Shown: piece after piece, positions 11,701-23,000 of the stretch
Layout: each line of letters opens with the position of its first letter
Numbering within the stretch: position 1 is the first letter of the stretch
Translations under genes and position numbers: made by a program
Assembly (NCBI RefSeq): GCF_047663525.1
Contig: NC_092601.1
Span: 16,081,501-16,145,500 of the forward strand
DNA length: 64,000 nucleotides
DNA from: Anas platyrhynchos
Taxonomy: Eukaryota; Chordata; Aves; Anseriformes; Anatidae
Direction: 5' to 3'
The notes under the pieces: model-generated
Told to the model about the DNA's origin: nothing
The model's input: the letters and a program-made list of their open reading frames with translations, nothing else
Database searches by the model: none

Positions 11701-14700
11701 CAGCGTTGTTCAGCACCCCTGCTAGATCCATGTGCTGGAGGGAAAAGGCAAGGTGTTAACCTCAGAAGTTTGCAGCTTCCTCCCAAGAATGGGAATGTAT
11801 ACACATTATACATGCAAATACATGATGCTTTTTCCTGCAGTATGCCACATGAGAGGCTCTTTTCATATCCCAAACAACTAACCAAACACACCCAGTGCCT
11901 GGGCACATGTATGCCCACACCTGGCTGTGACACCCAGTGCACCCAGCTGGGTGGCACGGGGACTAGCGGGACCCCGGCAGGTTCCTGCATGCTCACACAG
12001 GCTCAAATCCATCCTGTTTGTGTGTATATAGGCGGAGGGATGAGCAGAATTTGAAGTGCAGGCATATAGCCCGGGCGTGCAGTCCCCAGGCTGTTGTAAG
12101 GCAGGGGAACAGTGACATACAGTGGCCACTTACAGTAATCCCCATAGTGCAGTCACGCAGACCCTATGGGAAACCCTGCTGCACGCTCGTTTCCTCCTGT
12201 ACTTTGTTTTCTGGAGTCTCTTGCACATCACAGTGCTGCTGCTCTTACCCTGCGGTTGGTGAAGGTGGAGTAACACTCCTTAACCAGCACGGATTTGATG
12301 ATTTTGGGGTCCAAGATAGCCACCACAGGTTGCCTGCCGTCGTAAATCCTGGCGGGGGAGAAGAGGAGATAGATGAACAACCCCAGATAGTTGAGCTGCA
12401 GGCTAATGCTTGGGAAAGAAAACATGTCAAATGCTCCTCTATCACCAGCCTTGCTGTTCTACAAATGCTGAAGTACAAGAATGTAGAAATAAGGGATAGA
12501 AGAGGACTCCCAGGCCACCTCCCATCTGTTTTTGTAAATGATAAAGGGGCTAAGCACCTTCCAAATTCTCTGGGAAATGAGCTGGGCTCAGACCCTCAAA
12601 GGAGCAGATACTAAATGAAGCAAGTGTCTTCACTTTCTCCCTAGACTCTGTGTTTTTCCAGGCACTTAAACACATTACAGTATTAGAAGGAAACTTGTTC
12701 GACCCCTTCCAGCCTCATGAATTGGGTGTCTGGAGACTTGGGCTGGCAGCTCTGAAATATCCTCGGAGATAAAACTTGATCCTTGTTTTTGTCAATTTAA
12801 GCTGCCAGTTCTGAATGTTTTCCTGGAACAGATATAGATTTAAGCAGGTTTACATGTCATCCCCTTTCACGCAAAGATATCTTTCCCAGGCTCAAATTTC
12901 TAAGTTGCTGTAGGGGCCAATAGATGCGTTACAGAGAATTTGTATGTTTGCAGCCCAAAATATAACAGCAGCTACAAAAGCCATAGGAGGTGTACAGAGC
13001 AGAGCAATGATAGCTGCCAAAGCTCCCACTGCAGCAGGGCAGGATCTGCACCTGCGGCTTTGCTCAGTGTTGGGAATTTGCTCACCCTCCTCTTCTGTTT
13101 GAAACCAGAACTTGACTTCCCAGCTCCACGTTCCCCCTTAAACAGTAGTTTTGCTATTGATTTTGTTAGGAATGGGTGAGGACCTTTTGTTATGGTCTTT
13201 GAAACAGCCTTCATAGTATAGATTAAAGCAATTTCTGTACAGCGCGGCAGTGGCACTGCCCTGCAATCCACGGGTTTTAAGGTGAGCCCCCACTTGCACC
13301 CTATTGCAAGCTGCACCATCGGGGCTGCAGGGGAAGGGAGATTTCCTACAGGTTTTTTTTTTCTTTTCTGTTGTATGGATTCTGGTTTTTAGCTTCAGAA
13401 GAGATCATTGGTTTATATGAATACTTACCCCCACACTTTCCCATATTTCTGGAAGCATTGATTGTCAAAATCCAAGAAACCCTGTGGAAAGCAATTTAAA
13501 AATGAACTCAGGACGCAGTGGAGGGGACAGTGTTGGAGAGGTGGTTGGGAAGAATATCTTCAAGCTGGTATTCAGAGCTGTCCCCACTGCTCCCCTCCCT
13601 GAAAGCACTGAAGGGCAGCGCTCGTATCGTGCTTGTGCAAAGGAGGCTGTGGATGAGCTGCTTGCCAGGCCCCCAGTAAAAGGGCAGCTGTAAATCAGCC
13701 ACCTGCAAGTGCTCATTTGGAGACACAGGAGAGGAAAGGCCCCGTGGTTTGTGCTCCTGAGCCATTATCCCGTGCTGGCCTTTGCACAACCTGTGCGTTA
13801 AAGCGGAGCTTGGCATTTGGAGATAACCTATCATCGCCATGTATCTGCTCAGCTACAGCTGTATGAGCAAACGCAGATATTTCTGGAGCTGGGAGGGCTT
13901 CAGTCACTTACTTTACGATATTCCAGGCACGTCCCAAAGAAAGGCAGAGGGGTTGGCCCAGGGATGCCCAGCTTCTTGAACACACCAAAAGGCCAGATTC
14001 CATATCTGTGGGGCAGAAAACACAACTGAGCACTGTGTCACCACGGGGCTGCGAGCTCCCTGAAGCCCTGGGACTGCAGCAACGTCCCCTTGACTCTGCA
14101 TAGTGGAGGTCAAGCCAGGAGGTGAGAAAAAGTGGCCCAAAATTGCTCTGCAAAATAAACGTGGCAAGGCTCACTGCTGCCATGCACCTTCAGAGAGATG
14201 GCTTCGGGGTAAAAGCTGTTGCCTTGTAAAGCTGTTGCCTTCTGGTGGAAGCAGGACCTTAAAGCCTTCAGCAAAATGCAAAAGAGGAGCTCATTGCCAA
14301 CTGAAGGAGAGGCAGAAAAGAAAGCTGGAAGAAGGAACACCAAGCTTACATGTTTTCATTGAAAGGAAATCAAAGTCATGCCAGAAGTGATGTCCCAAAC
14401 AGGGCTTTTGTCAAGCTGTGCTTTAATTTCATTTATTGTTCTCCCTCCCCTTAGCCTGCGTTAGCTCAGTCATGCATTAGGAAGGCTTGTCTTGATGGTG
14501 TTCTCTTTAGATTTCATTGACAGCCTTACAGATTTCTCTCCTCTGAAGCACCCCTTTTTGGCAGCTGTAAAGTTATTACTTCTACCTCGGGGCCTTCTGT
14601 TTCTCAACAAGGGCCTGGGCTGCAGCCCTTTGAAGCTTGTCTTTGTCTGTGTTGAAAGAGCTCTTCAAAATATTTGGTTTTGGTAAGCAGCTGCAGCTTC

Positions 14701-16606
14701 CCAAGTGAGCGGTTCGCTGCAGAAGGGATGTAAAACTGCAAAGGTTTGGTAAAGGGTTGTTATCAGAGATCCTGTTTGGGCCACGAGCTGGTGGCTGCTC
14801 AGCCCGTGTCGTGGGGAAACCTTGCTTTAAAGCTGGGGAAAGAGAGGGGTTTCCCTTAAGATTATGAACTATTACTGTTCCAAACCTGGGAGGGCACCAA
14901 TAGGATCAGGATCCCCAGCACAGGTTCTGCTGGAGCACAGAAATGGACCTCATCCTGTGGTCCAAAAGAGCAGGGAGAAACCAGGGAACAGGGTGTCTGT
15001 GGGTGCGGAAATATTTCACAGAGCTCAGCTTGTCAATTTTTAACCTCTTCTGTCAAATGTTGCTTCAGTGCAAAGTGTAAAATGTTTGCGGATTCTCACT
15101 TGTAAAGTTCATAGGCAGCTGAGGAGCAGGAGTACCAGGAAATGCCAGATTCAGCTGAGTGCAAAGCCCAGCAATGCTATAGAAACATAGGCGAGGCTTA
15201 ATCTGCTTGAAACACAGCCAGGAGAACGAAATCTAATGCTCTTATGGCTAAAACATGACACGGTTTTCAGCAGGCTGAGAAGGGCCATTCAGCGTAAAGC
15301 CAGGGAATAATCATTAGATCTTCTTACCATGGAAATGAACCAGAAATGCCTGATGGTTGTTCATGTGTGAACTGGAACAGCACTGCCCCGGACAGACACA
15401 AGGCATCTGAGCAGCCTCCTGGTGCTGATGGCACTGAGGTGTCTATTTTAGCTCAGATATCAGAGCACGGGCATCTGGGCTTTGTCCTTCTTGCCCCAAT
15501 GAAATTACAAGTGGCTGCAGAGGGAGGGGGATTGTGGTAGCCAGCAGCCCTACATCGCCACAGTTATTGAAATAGGAAGGTCTGGGTCAAAAATAAGGTT
15601 TTTCTTCTTGGAAGAGCCTGCCCCAAATGAATTTTTGAGTGATCCAAATCATAGGAAAGGGTTCAAAAAACATGGCCAAAAGTTTCAGAACTTACTGAAC
15701 CACTGTGGCTGGAACATTGCCCAGGGTAGATAAATGTATTGTGCCCATGTGCACCACATTAATCATTCAGGTTTATGGCTACCAACATGCTGTCTCTGCC
15801 TAAGGGCTTGTCAACACCACAAAGTTTGTCAGTCCAGCCTTGTAGGCAGGGACTTCCAGTGGAGGTGCTGCACATCCCAGCAGAAGGGTTTTTTGGCTGA
15901 CCGTACGTGATGAATGGCATCAGCTAAGTAGACAAAAGCATTTCTCATTGGCGTGGCTGCCTCTGCAGCAGCAGGGTACAACTCCTGCCTGATGGAATTT
16001 GTCTGGAAAGCCAGGGGCCAGAGCCGACCTTGCTCTGGGCTTCCTTTCCTCCCCCTGCGAGGGTGGGCTGGGGGCAGTACATGTGGTGATGTTCCTGTAG
16101 GAGCACAGCAAGTTGAATTTCTGCAGTTTGCCACACCTGGTGCTGATGCCCATGCAAGGAGCATCTCACCTGGGCACTATAGAAGGGGTCAGGAGTAAGA
16201 GCTGATCCTACAGCTGCTCAGTCAGAGAGGCACAGCCTTCCTCAGGCTATTTCTGTGGACAGTAACCTATACTAACATATACAACCTGTGGTAACGAAAC
16301 CTTGGCACCGTTATAATTTAATTGTTGCCTTGGCACTTAGTAAAAGCATTGTAACAGTCCTTGGGATTATTCCAGACCTTAGTAAGATCCCTCGTCCATA
16401 CAACCGTTAGACTCCTCTGCTACTTCCCAGAGCCTTTCACACCTACCTGTTTGCTCTTCAGCACGCTGGTTGCATGAGAATGAACAACGGCAAGAACAGA
16501 AAGAGCAAAGAGCCAATAAAGAATAATTTACTCACACGAGCAGGAGGGCTACAAAAATAAGCAAAAGGGCCCAGGTTTCAGGAGCGAAGGAAGGAAGAAG
16601 GTTCAT
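5451..16606 (-). CDS. CYP3A: Cytochrome P450 family 3 subfamily A (complete 13-exon gene)
   Basis: Family role: heme monooxygenase of the smooth ER that oxidises steroids, bile acids and xenobiotics using NADPH-P450 reductase. Coding exons, 5' to 3': 16536-16606, 13912-14005, 13429-13481, 12249-12348, 11621-11734, 11261-11349, 10089-10237, 8960-9087, 8173-8257, 7728-7888, 7078-7304, 6104-6266, 5451-5549. The sum is 1533 nt, 510 residues plus TAA, with no internal stop and GT-AG at every intron. Seen in the protein: N-terminal membrane anchor (about residues 10-25), proline hinge [10 protein letters not shown] (exon 2), C-helix WKRLR (exon 5), I-helix AGYEPTS (residues 311-317), ExxR (E368/R371), PERF across the exon 11/12 junction, and heme loop [10 protein letters not shown] with Cys448. 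Oddities: Pro315 replaces the usual I-helix Thr, and exon 9 carries about six extra residues. Exon sizes and motifs make CYP3A secure. Which avian member (CYP3A37-like or CYP3A80-like) cannot be decided here. Confidence 0.96.
5763..5791 (+). repeat. Poly(A) tract, 29 nt (CYP3A intron 12)
   Basis: An uninterrupted run of 29 A on the plus strand (poly-T in the CYP3A transcript). No retroposed gene body was recognised next to it, so it is treated as a mononucleotide repeat. Confidence 0.9.
6104..6266 (-). CDS. CYP3A: CYP3A exon 12 (heme-binding loop)
   Basis: 163 nt between TTATCCAG and CAG|GTGAGG. It completes PERF and encodes [20 protein letters not shown]. Cys448 (TGC at 6194-6196, minus strand) is the axial heme thiolate ligand. 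The exon ends KETQ, as in other CYP3A proteins. Confidence 0.97.
7078..7304 (-). CDS. CYP3A: CYP3A exon 11 (K-helix, ExxR)
   Basis: 227 nt ending AG|GTACAA. It carries [17 protein letters not shown] with the invariant E368/R371 pair, then [18 protein letters not shown] and DEFRPE. The acceptor is GAAG|GCT, a weaker -3 base than usual, but frame and length fix it here. Confidence 0.95.
7728..7888 (-). CDS. CYP3A: CYP3A exon 10 (I-helix)
   Basis: 161 nt between CTTCACAG and AAG|GTAAGG. It encodes [20 protein letters not shown] and [20 protein letters not shown]. The oxygen-binding I-helix motif reads AGYEPTS where CYP3A enzymes normally read AGYETTS. Codon 315 (7827-7829, minus strand) is CCC. 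Confidence 0.95.
8173..8257 (-). CDS. CYP3A: CYP3A exon 9 (H-I loop, 18 nt longer than human)
   Basis: 85 nt between TTTTTTCCTCAG and AAA G|GTAACT. It encodes [20 protein letters not shown] and then [17 protein letters not shown] is the family signature. The Asn-rich tail is about six residues longer than in human CYP3A4 (67 nt). An alternative acceptor at 8252/8253 would leave 80 nt and break the frame. Confidence 0.92.
8960..9087 (-). CDS. CYP3A: CYP3A exon 8 (F'-G region)
   Basis: 128 nt between TTTTTCAG and AAG|GTAAGC. It encodes [20 protein letters not shown] and [20 protein letters not shown], which align by position with human [20 protein letters not shown]. This is the membrane-dipping F'-G' segment. 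Confidence 0.95.
9631..9720 (-). mobile_element. Ancient CR1-like LINE fragment (intron 7)
   Basis: Reads GTGTCTAATCTTGACTTAAG and continues with a degraded 'gattgc-agtgat ... cactgctagaaaattgcatct' pattern typical of the 3' half of old amniote CR1 copies, seen in reverse complement. It is heavily diverged, and the call rests on pattern memory rather than alignment. Confidence 0.4.
10089..10237 (-). CDS. CYP3A: CYP3A exon 7 (E-F helices)
   Basis: 149 nt between TTTTCTCAG and T|GTAAAT. It encodes the [20 protein letters not shown] block, strongly conserved in CYP3A, then NNPKDPFV and a Phe-rich stretch (FDFFDPVF) corresponding to the F-F' region that lines the large CYP3A pocket. Confidence 0.96.
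11071..11150 (-). mobile_element. Possible old CR1 fragment (intron 6)
   Basis: The stretch AGGAAGTTTCTCTAACATCC followed by tagtttaaatttcccctta resembles the CR1 block 'gaagttcttcctaacatccaacctaaatctcccct', which is present in clean form in the copy at 41.8 kb. It is short and diverged, and could be coincidental. Confidence 0.35.
11261..11349 (-). CDS. CYP3A: CYP3A exon 6
   Basis: 89 nt between TGTTACAG and GA|GTAAGT. It encodes [20 protein letters not shown] and the lysine-rich D-E region. The last two bases join exon 7 to make the Asp of [11 protein letters not shown]. Confidence 0.95.
11621..11734 (-). CDS. CYP3A: CYP3A exon 5 (B-C loop and C-helix)
   Basis: 114 nt between CCTCCAG and GAG|GTAAAA. 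The B-C loop, part of substrate recognition site 1, begins [19 protein letters not shown] and is divergent at its start. It is followed by the conserved C-helix WKRLR and [12 protein letters not shown], which contact the heme propionates. Confidence 0.95.
12249..12348 (-). CDS. CYP3A: CYP3A exon 4
   Basis: 100 nt between CCGCCAG and AGG|GTAAGA. It encodes [20 protein letters not shown] and continues [14 protein letters not shown] style to the end, the conserved beta-1/B-helix region. Confidence 0.95.
13429..13481 (-). CDS. CYP3A: CYP3A exon 3
   Basis: 53 nt between CCACAG and GG|GTAAGT. It encodes [17 protein letters not shown], matching the A-helix segment of CYP3A (human GFCMFDMECHKKYGKVW) in size and phase. 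Confidence 0.95.
13912..14005 (-). CDS. CYP3A: CYP3A exon 2 (linker and proline hinge)
   Basis: 94 nt between CCACAG and AAA|GTAAGT. It encodes [20 protein letters not shown] and the residues after it, including the proline-rich hinge that orients the catalytic domain relative to the membrane. Confidence 0.95.
16536..16606 (-). CDS. CYP3A: CYP3A exon 1 (start codon and membrane anchor)
   Basis: Encodes [12 protein letters not shown] followed by a Leu/Ile/Val/Ala-rich stretch, the N-terminal signal anchor that holds microsomal P450s in the ER. The 71-nt coding part ends GT|GTGAGT in phase 2. The ATG was chosen because it starts the family-typical N-terminus and preserves the 71-nt length; AAG precedes it, placing A at -3. 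A pyrimidine tract and CAG 62 nt upstream (16669-16680) resembles a splice acceptor, so an upstream noncoding exon is possible. Confidence 0.93.
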
Positions 16607-16990
16607 CTTGGCTCTTCTCTAGTTGGCTTTGAGTTCTGTCTTGATGCGTGTGACCCTCTGTCCCGGGTCTGCAGGAGAAAGGAGAGTTTCACAATGTGTA
16701 GTCTTTGGTGTCCAATCATGATTTAGGGGTTGGCCTCCACTCATGAAAGAGGAGGAGTGAGAGGCAAAGGTAGCACAGTATGCTAATCTGAAAAACATAG
16801 TTCATGTGATAGATAAATGTCTGGCTGAAGTAACTAAAGTTCAAATTATTTAAAACATACATTTTCAGAATTTCAGCCAGCTTCTCTGTTGCAATAGTAA
16901 GTAAAAACTTCTTGAGTAATGCTCCTGGGCTCCTATACTGAAATAAATAAAACCAAGTTACAGTGAAAAGGTAAATCATAAAGCAGGTGT
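16607..16990 (-). promoter_or_regulatory. CYP3A 5' flank / putative proximal promoter
   Basis: Region directly upstream of the CYP3A start. It holds an ATTGG (inverted CCAAT) box near 16711-16716, the candidate ER6 and AT-rich sequence. No obvious TATA box and no CpG island are present, consistent with an inducible, tissue-restricted gene. The transcription start cannot be fixed from sequence. Confidence 0.4.
16826..16843 (-). promoter_or_regulatory. Candidate ER6 (PXR/CAR-type) response element of CYP3A
   Basis: On the minus strand the sequence is TGAACT-TTAGTT-ACTTCA, an everted repeat of nuclear-receptor half-sites spaced by six bases, about 220 bp upstream of the CYP3A ATG. One half-site (AGTTCA on the plus strand) fits the RGKTCA consensus exactly; the other has one mismatch. 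Human CYP3A4 has an ER6 (TGAACT-N6-AGGTCA) at about -160. Function is inferred from spacing and position only. I saw no clear TATA box. Confidence 0.45.
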
Positions 16991-18287
16991 CAGAGTTGGT
17001 TTACAAAAGGCTAAGGGAAAGAAAAGTGAAAAGGTTATTGGAATATTGTATGACAGGATCTTTTCTGGCAGCTGAATTAACTTTGGCAGAACTTAAGATT
17101 TTGTTTAAAATATCTTTATTTCTGTATGTGTTGTGAAGAAGAAGTGCTGCCTGCTTCCTTCTGGGGTGGGTCAGGAACAGTTTCTAACAAATGCAGGAAT
17201 TGCTCTATTTGCCCCAATAGGCAATGAAGACCTTACAAGTCAACTTTTCTTGCTGGGTTTGTGGCTGGGCATTTTGTACGAGAAATATTGTTCCACAACT
17301 ATGAGCAGATCTTGACTGAAGCACCATCAGTTCCAAACAGGAGCTCAGGGCTTATGAAAAATCTTTCTGCGGTGGTTGGAAGAAAAGCACAAGCAAAGGG
17401 AAAACACTAATTTTATAATGGTTGTCTCATAAGAAAGGCACAGAAAAATACCAGCATCCTAGAGGTATGGATGTGATATGAGAAGCTTATGACAGTGGAG
17501 AAAGTTTTGCCATTTGGATAGTGTTTATAGGTGATCTTAGCACCGTGGCATGAGGTTACATGCTTTGCGAAGATGTGTACTATGACATCTTTAGGTCTCC
17601 ATTCAGGACTTTAAAATGAGCAATTCCCTTCCTGTTGACAGAGCTGTCATCTTCTAAAGAAAGTTGACTGCATGCGCAGGTTGGTGTTGGGTTGGTGTTG
17701 CACATATTAGCACCTGATGCTCCGATTGATGCTGGGTTAACGAATGAGTGCATCTCCGTCCAGGTGGTGATGTGAGACTTTCTGGGAGTTACCATCTGAC
17801 TTATCTCAAGACTATTTGTATCTCACTTCACCTTTGCCTGGCCCTTGTTCTGACCTTCAGAGAGGGGTTATTTTGTAATAAACACTCTATGCCAGCTTGG
17901 CATGAACAGACAAGTTCATGACACGGTTACATAAGCATGTGTTGGGTCCTACCTCTCTTGACTCAGATATGTTGAAAGTATGTGTGACTAAATGGGTGCT
18001 TTCCCATTCAGGCGTTTGTCACAGCAGTGATTGTTTTCATTGTGACATTTCCTTGAAGTCTGAATTTAGTGGGCTCCAAATATTCCTGACTCTGTGTTAG
18101 GAAACCAGTTAATATGGTTTAGCCAAAAAATAGGGTTGATGTAGGGTTTTCCATCCTCACTAAAAATAAGCCTCAGTCCTTGCCCTGTGTCAGTTATTTT
18201 TAGGGATAACAGTAGTTTCTAAATAGTCTCTCTGATTTTGCATTGGGGTCTTATGACCACTGCCAAGTGGACTGTACCTGTTTCCTT

Positions 18288-18366
18288 AAAAAAAAAATAA
18301 AATAAAAAAAATGAGAGAGAGAAAAAGCTGAGAACTTGATAGGTTAGAAAGAAAGAAAGAAAGAAA
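18288..18366 (+). repeat. A-rich tract with (GAAA)5 microsatellite
   Basis: An A/T-rich run (18288-18311) followed by GAGAGAGA and five perfect GAAA units at 18347-18366. Purine-rich simple repeat, likely length-polymorphic. Confidence 0.85.
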
Positions 18367-19267
18367 TCCTCTTGCTAGTTCATGGCAGGAAAGTCAATGA
18401 CCGAGCAATGAATGACTGATTTTTCACGTCAGATGTTAAGTCCATCTCAGAGCTTGGCTTATATCCTAACTTAACAGTGGTTTGAGCCAAAGACACACAC
18501 AGGGTTTTGCCATCACTGCAGTTTCTCCATGAGAAGAATTTCATGGAAACGAGAACAGAACGAGCTTACTCCTTTAGAGATGTTCCTTCTTCCCACGAGC
18601 TGTCCCTTCACCTTATCCAGGTCCTTTAGATGTGTCTTCTTCCTTACCACCACGAGCTTTTGGGCATCCCAGATGTTTTGAATTGTGCTGCATCCCATCA
18701 TGGTCTTGGGTGAACCCTGGGCACCTGCTGGCAGCAACGTGCTGCTGGGGGGCTGTGACAAGGCACTCCCCCAAATGGAGGTGCCATGGTACCTGTGGGA
18801 ACAGCCTCCTGGTGACACAGTGGCACGGTGTGCAGTGCAGGGTGCCTGTGCAGTGCTCACCCCTGCCATGTAGGCTCCGGCACCCTGGGAGCAAGAGGTT
18901 TAAAAAGGCAAACTTTACAGCAAATTCCAAAGCGAACTGAGCTGCTTTTCCATTTCTAATGCCGCTAAGTAGCTCAGATTAATGGATTAATGGCTTTCAG
19001 GAAAGCAAAATAACACCACATTGTTATTTGCAGTGTAATGAAAGGAGTACTCCTAATCCAGGTTGTGAACAAGGTGTGATGAGCAGTAGGGATTTCTTGT
19101 ATAATAATGACAGGGGGCTGGGCTGTAAAATGGGAGAACATGTATTTCTTTCACAGGCCATGAAACCAAATGATGTAGGGTAAGAAAAACACTGTGGAAT
19201 AGCAATTATGACTGGGGAACAGGTGTGGAGAAGAAAGAACTGCTCAGAAAGGAAAGACCTGTTGGCC

Positions 19268-19297
19268 AAAAAAAAAAAGAAAAAGAAAAGAAAAAAA
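19268..19297 (+). repeat. A-rich simple repeat
   Basis: A30-type tract interrupted by single G bases (A11-G-A5-G-A4-G-A7). A mononucleotide-derived low-complexity stretch. Confidence 0.85.
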
Positions 19298-19980
19298 CAC
19301 AGTGGGTAGCATTTTGTGTTGATGATGAAAAGGACTGCACGGGAATAAGGAGGGCCAGGCTAGATAAGCCTGAATTTTTAGGTTTAATTCACTTTTCAGT
19401 GTGATCATGAAAGTATCTCCTGAGATACTTTAGGGAATTTGTTTTAGATTCCCAGGGCTGAACCAGTTGCAGTAGGGACTCTGCATTGCTACTTGGGATA
19501 TAAATATTGCTGGGGAGTTATCTCATTATGGAGTACTTCAGACTCTCTAGATACAGATCAGAAAACTGCTGCTGATGGTGGCAGAGCTCAGATAGTCTCC
19601 GTATGGGAGATGGCAGATCTCTGCACTGAAGAAACACCAAAACTGGCAAGCAGTGGAACTAGTTCAGCTTTGGCATTGGCAAGTAATTTAAGATGTTATA
19701 GGAGAACAGTGAGGAGCAAAATTTCCTTGGGCTGAGCAAAATGCATTCATTTAGCTTACCACAAGTGGAAGCATAAGCTAAGAGGAAAATTGATGAAATG
19801 ATCCAGCAGAAGGTCTGGGCCTTTAATGTGGACTATGCCTAGACTCCTCCAGAAGTCAAGAGGTGCAAATATTATCAGCTAGTTGTGTGAGAGCCTGTAC
19901 AAATGGACTCTACACCCAGCTGGATGAGCAGCTGCATTAATAAAGGTGCTGGGAACAAGCCACACCAATAGGAGGGGGAG

Positions 19981-20006
19981 AAAAAAAAAAAAAAGAAAAG
20001 AAAAAA
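19981..20006 (+). repeat. A-rich simple repeat
   Basis: Fourteen A, then G-A4-G-A6; the same style of interrupted poly(A) as the tract about 700 bp upstream. Confidence 0.85.
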
Positions 20007-23000
20007 CAGCAGCTTTGTAGTTGGAGGTACACCATTGCTTGTTCTGCCCCTAAGATCATCAGGGTTAGGAAGTTGTTTCTGTGCCCAAGTAGGAGCAGCC
20101 CTGTGCTTGAAAGTACTGGCACACTGGGGTCCAATTAGTGGGGTTCAGCACATCAGTGGCATTCCTTTCTTCCTTGGAGATGTGCCCCATAAAGCTGTGT
20201 TTGTTTAGTCTGGCTGAATAATAGCTGAGCTGGAAGGTGGTTGGTGGGAGATAAACGCCAGGTAGAAGAGCGATTTCATCACATTATGGTGTTGGCGTAG
20301 AGACAAATGGATATAGTCCGGCCATGAATAAATACTGGGCTGGAAATGAGCACAGTCCAGGCCTGGAAAGCACAGGAGTCCTCCTATCATGGTTTTGGGG
20401 TGAGGGGAAAAAAAAAAAAAAAAGCTCAGATAATGTAAAGTGGGACTAGATAAGACAGCTGCTGGTGGGAGGAGAGAGCAATATATTAAATTTCTTATCA
20501 ACACTCCTCTGCCAGAGCAGTGTGAGGAGTTCACTTTCTGCATAGGCAGAAGCTGTGGGGAGGCAACCTATTTATTTTCCCTGATACATAGTGGTTTAGT
20601 TACCCAAAGGAAAATACTTCATAATGAAGGCTACATCTTGTTGTCAGTGGTTAAAATATTGATACACTGCTGCTGGATAAAAAAATCAATGTATTCGGAG
20701 GGGTCTCTAATGATACTTTATGTAGTTCTGTGTATGGATGACTGATACCCTCCTGTACACAGATTTCCCTGGGATTTAAAAAGCTCACAAAAAAAATCAA
20801 CAAAAAAGTAATTAATTCCCCTGGATGTTTTGTTCCATATACTGAGCTTTGGAACTACATAGAAACTAGGACATTTTTCTGATGTTTTTCAGTTAAAGTA
20901 ATATCCCTGATACATACCAATCTTCCTCCATAATCTTTACAATATATCATTATATACCTTTTCATTCTAAGAAATGATGCCTATAAAAGCTATATTGTAC
21001 CTGAATAGCTAATTAACTTTGAGCACTGTGTTTTTTTGACCAATCCAATAAAAATGCGTGTTTCAGGTTCTCTCAGTTGAACCTTGTAAAATGAGTTTTT
21101 TAAAAAAAATATTCTACGAGCTCTGTGTGCTACGATTTATCTGTGATGTAATGAAAGACAAAGCTGTGTCCCAGAAGCAAGCAACAACACTGTTCCTGGG
21201 CAAATACAAAATAAAAGAGCTGTATTTTCCAGCACAAGGTGTAAGGCCATGTTCTTTCCTAGAAGGCACAGCGAGGGTATCTCGATGGGGCGGTTGCATG
21301 TGAGCACTGCTTTGTTATGCCATAATTTTGGCAAGGGCATCACGAGAAGTGTCCGTGCAAGTCATTGCACAAGCATTGGTATGTCAGCGCCCGGTGAAGT
21401 CACTGTACATGACTCATTCAAAGTGATGGATTTTTTAAAGAGTGACAAAACAAATTGTTCATCCAGAGCCTTAGGACCGTGTTACGTAAAGCACTGCAGA
21501 AGTTTGTGCCTAGAGCAGGGATAACGTAACGGCTTCCTGCACGTCCCCTGCCACCGCTGCAGCCTCCCACGGGGTGACCTGTGCTGGCTGTAACTCAGCA
21601 GGCTCAGCTCCACCACCGCTGTGGTTATCCTAGTTAGCCAGGGTCATGAGACTGAAGTCATTGCCATAGAAGAAACAGGAATCCTTCCTTCTTGTGCTTC
21701 TAGACCACAGGTCGCTTGCCTCTCCACTATCTGACTAGCCAGGTTTGCTTCTTTGCTCCTTGATGGACCAGGATAGGTGAGGCAGCCTCTCCTCTCACGG
21801 TAAAGATGTGTAAAAAAGGTGGGTGTCAGGGCTGCTGTATGTGAAGGTTATGGAAAGGTCTGTACACAATAACAAAGGTTACTATTTTTGTTTTTTTAAT
21901 GTATTTCTTCTAAATGTAAGTGTTTCCACAAGTGCTTCTTTGTCATCCCCACTCCTTCTGGTCATCCATCTGATGTTCCCGCTACCTGTAATGTTAGAAA
22001 AGGATCATCTCAAGGTCATTGTCACATCACGTGCCAGTGCATCCTGATATATTCTCTTTCTCTTCTGTTGTCAGGTAGTGTTTCTTCAGTTACTAAAATT
22101 TCAGCTTTAGGTCATATCTTCTCTTTTTGTTAAATGTAAATAGGATTGTTTTAAGAAGCAATCCTTAGAATAATGTAAGGCAAATATGGACATTCAGGTC
22201 ATCACGGCTACATGGGGTGGGGTTTGGATTACTCTGTAATAAGTTTTTAGGACTTGGGTTAAGATAGCAAGGCTTAGATTAAAGTACCCAGCAGTATGGA
22301 TCCGGGTCCTTTTGTCCCTGGATCCTGCTTATCTAAGCTCGGGCGCTTGTATGAACAAGTCCCCTGGAATGTCACAGGCTCTGACCACAGGTCTGTGTGT
22401 AAAAGCATCTCTCACTGCCTGATTTGCTGCTGCAGTTTATTTTGTTGAATATTTAACCAGCTACAACTCTGTGTGACAGCATTTCAAAACACTGGGCCTG
22501 GAAACATGGAGCGGGAGGCATGGAAGAGGACGGGTCCCAACTAAACCCTTTCTACCAGTGCCAGAAAACTGGAGATGAGGTTCCTCCAAATCAGGGGCTT
22601 TTATTTGAGCCTCCTGTGCTTTTATGCCATTAGGTGTCCCTCTAGGTTTTGACTTACCAACACCAGCCCCAACTTTTTTGGCAGGAGGCACCTTGGCCAT
22701 ATACAGAAATGAGAAATGCTGGGTTCCACCAAGGATGGAGTGTCCAGCCCCAAATCTTCTGGGCACTTTGAGGAGTTGAGAGCTTACCTCTGTAATAAGG
22801 ACACTTGTGCTGCCCCTGGCTTTGTCGGCTGTTCTTTTAATTTAGAGAGAAGTGTATCTTGGAAAGGAGCTGGTGGCAGTGCCTGGGAGGGGAGTTCAGG
22901 TGCAAATCTGACAAGACACGTATAAATGTATATTTATATAAATGGCACGGACAAAAATAGCAGCTTTAAAGCACAATTATTCCCCTAGGTTGACACTCCT

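Noticed and set aside
12018..12614. 198-codon plus-strand frame
   Set aside because: It is antisense to CYP3A exon 4 and its flanking introns, which explains the openness.
16669..16681. Splice-acceptor-like TTTCTCCTGCAG upstream of the CYP3A ATG
   Set aside because: It could mark a noncoding first exon, but the human gene has none and I found no matching upstream donor, so it is noted only as an alternative.
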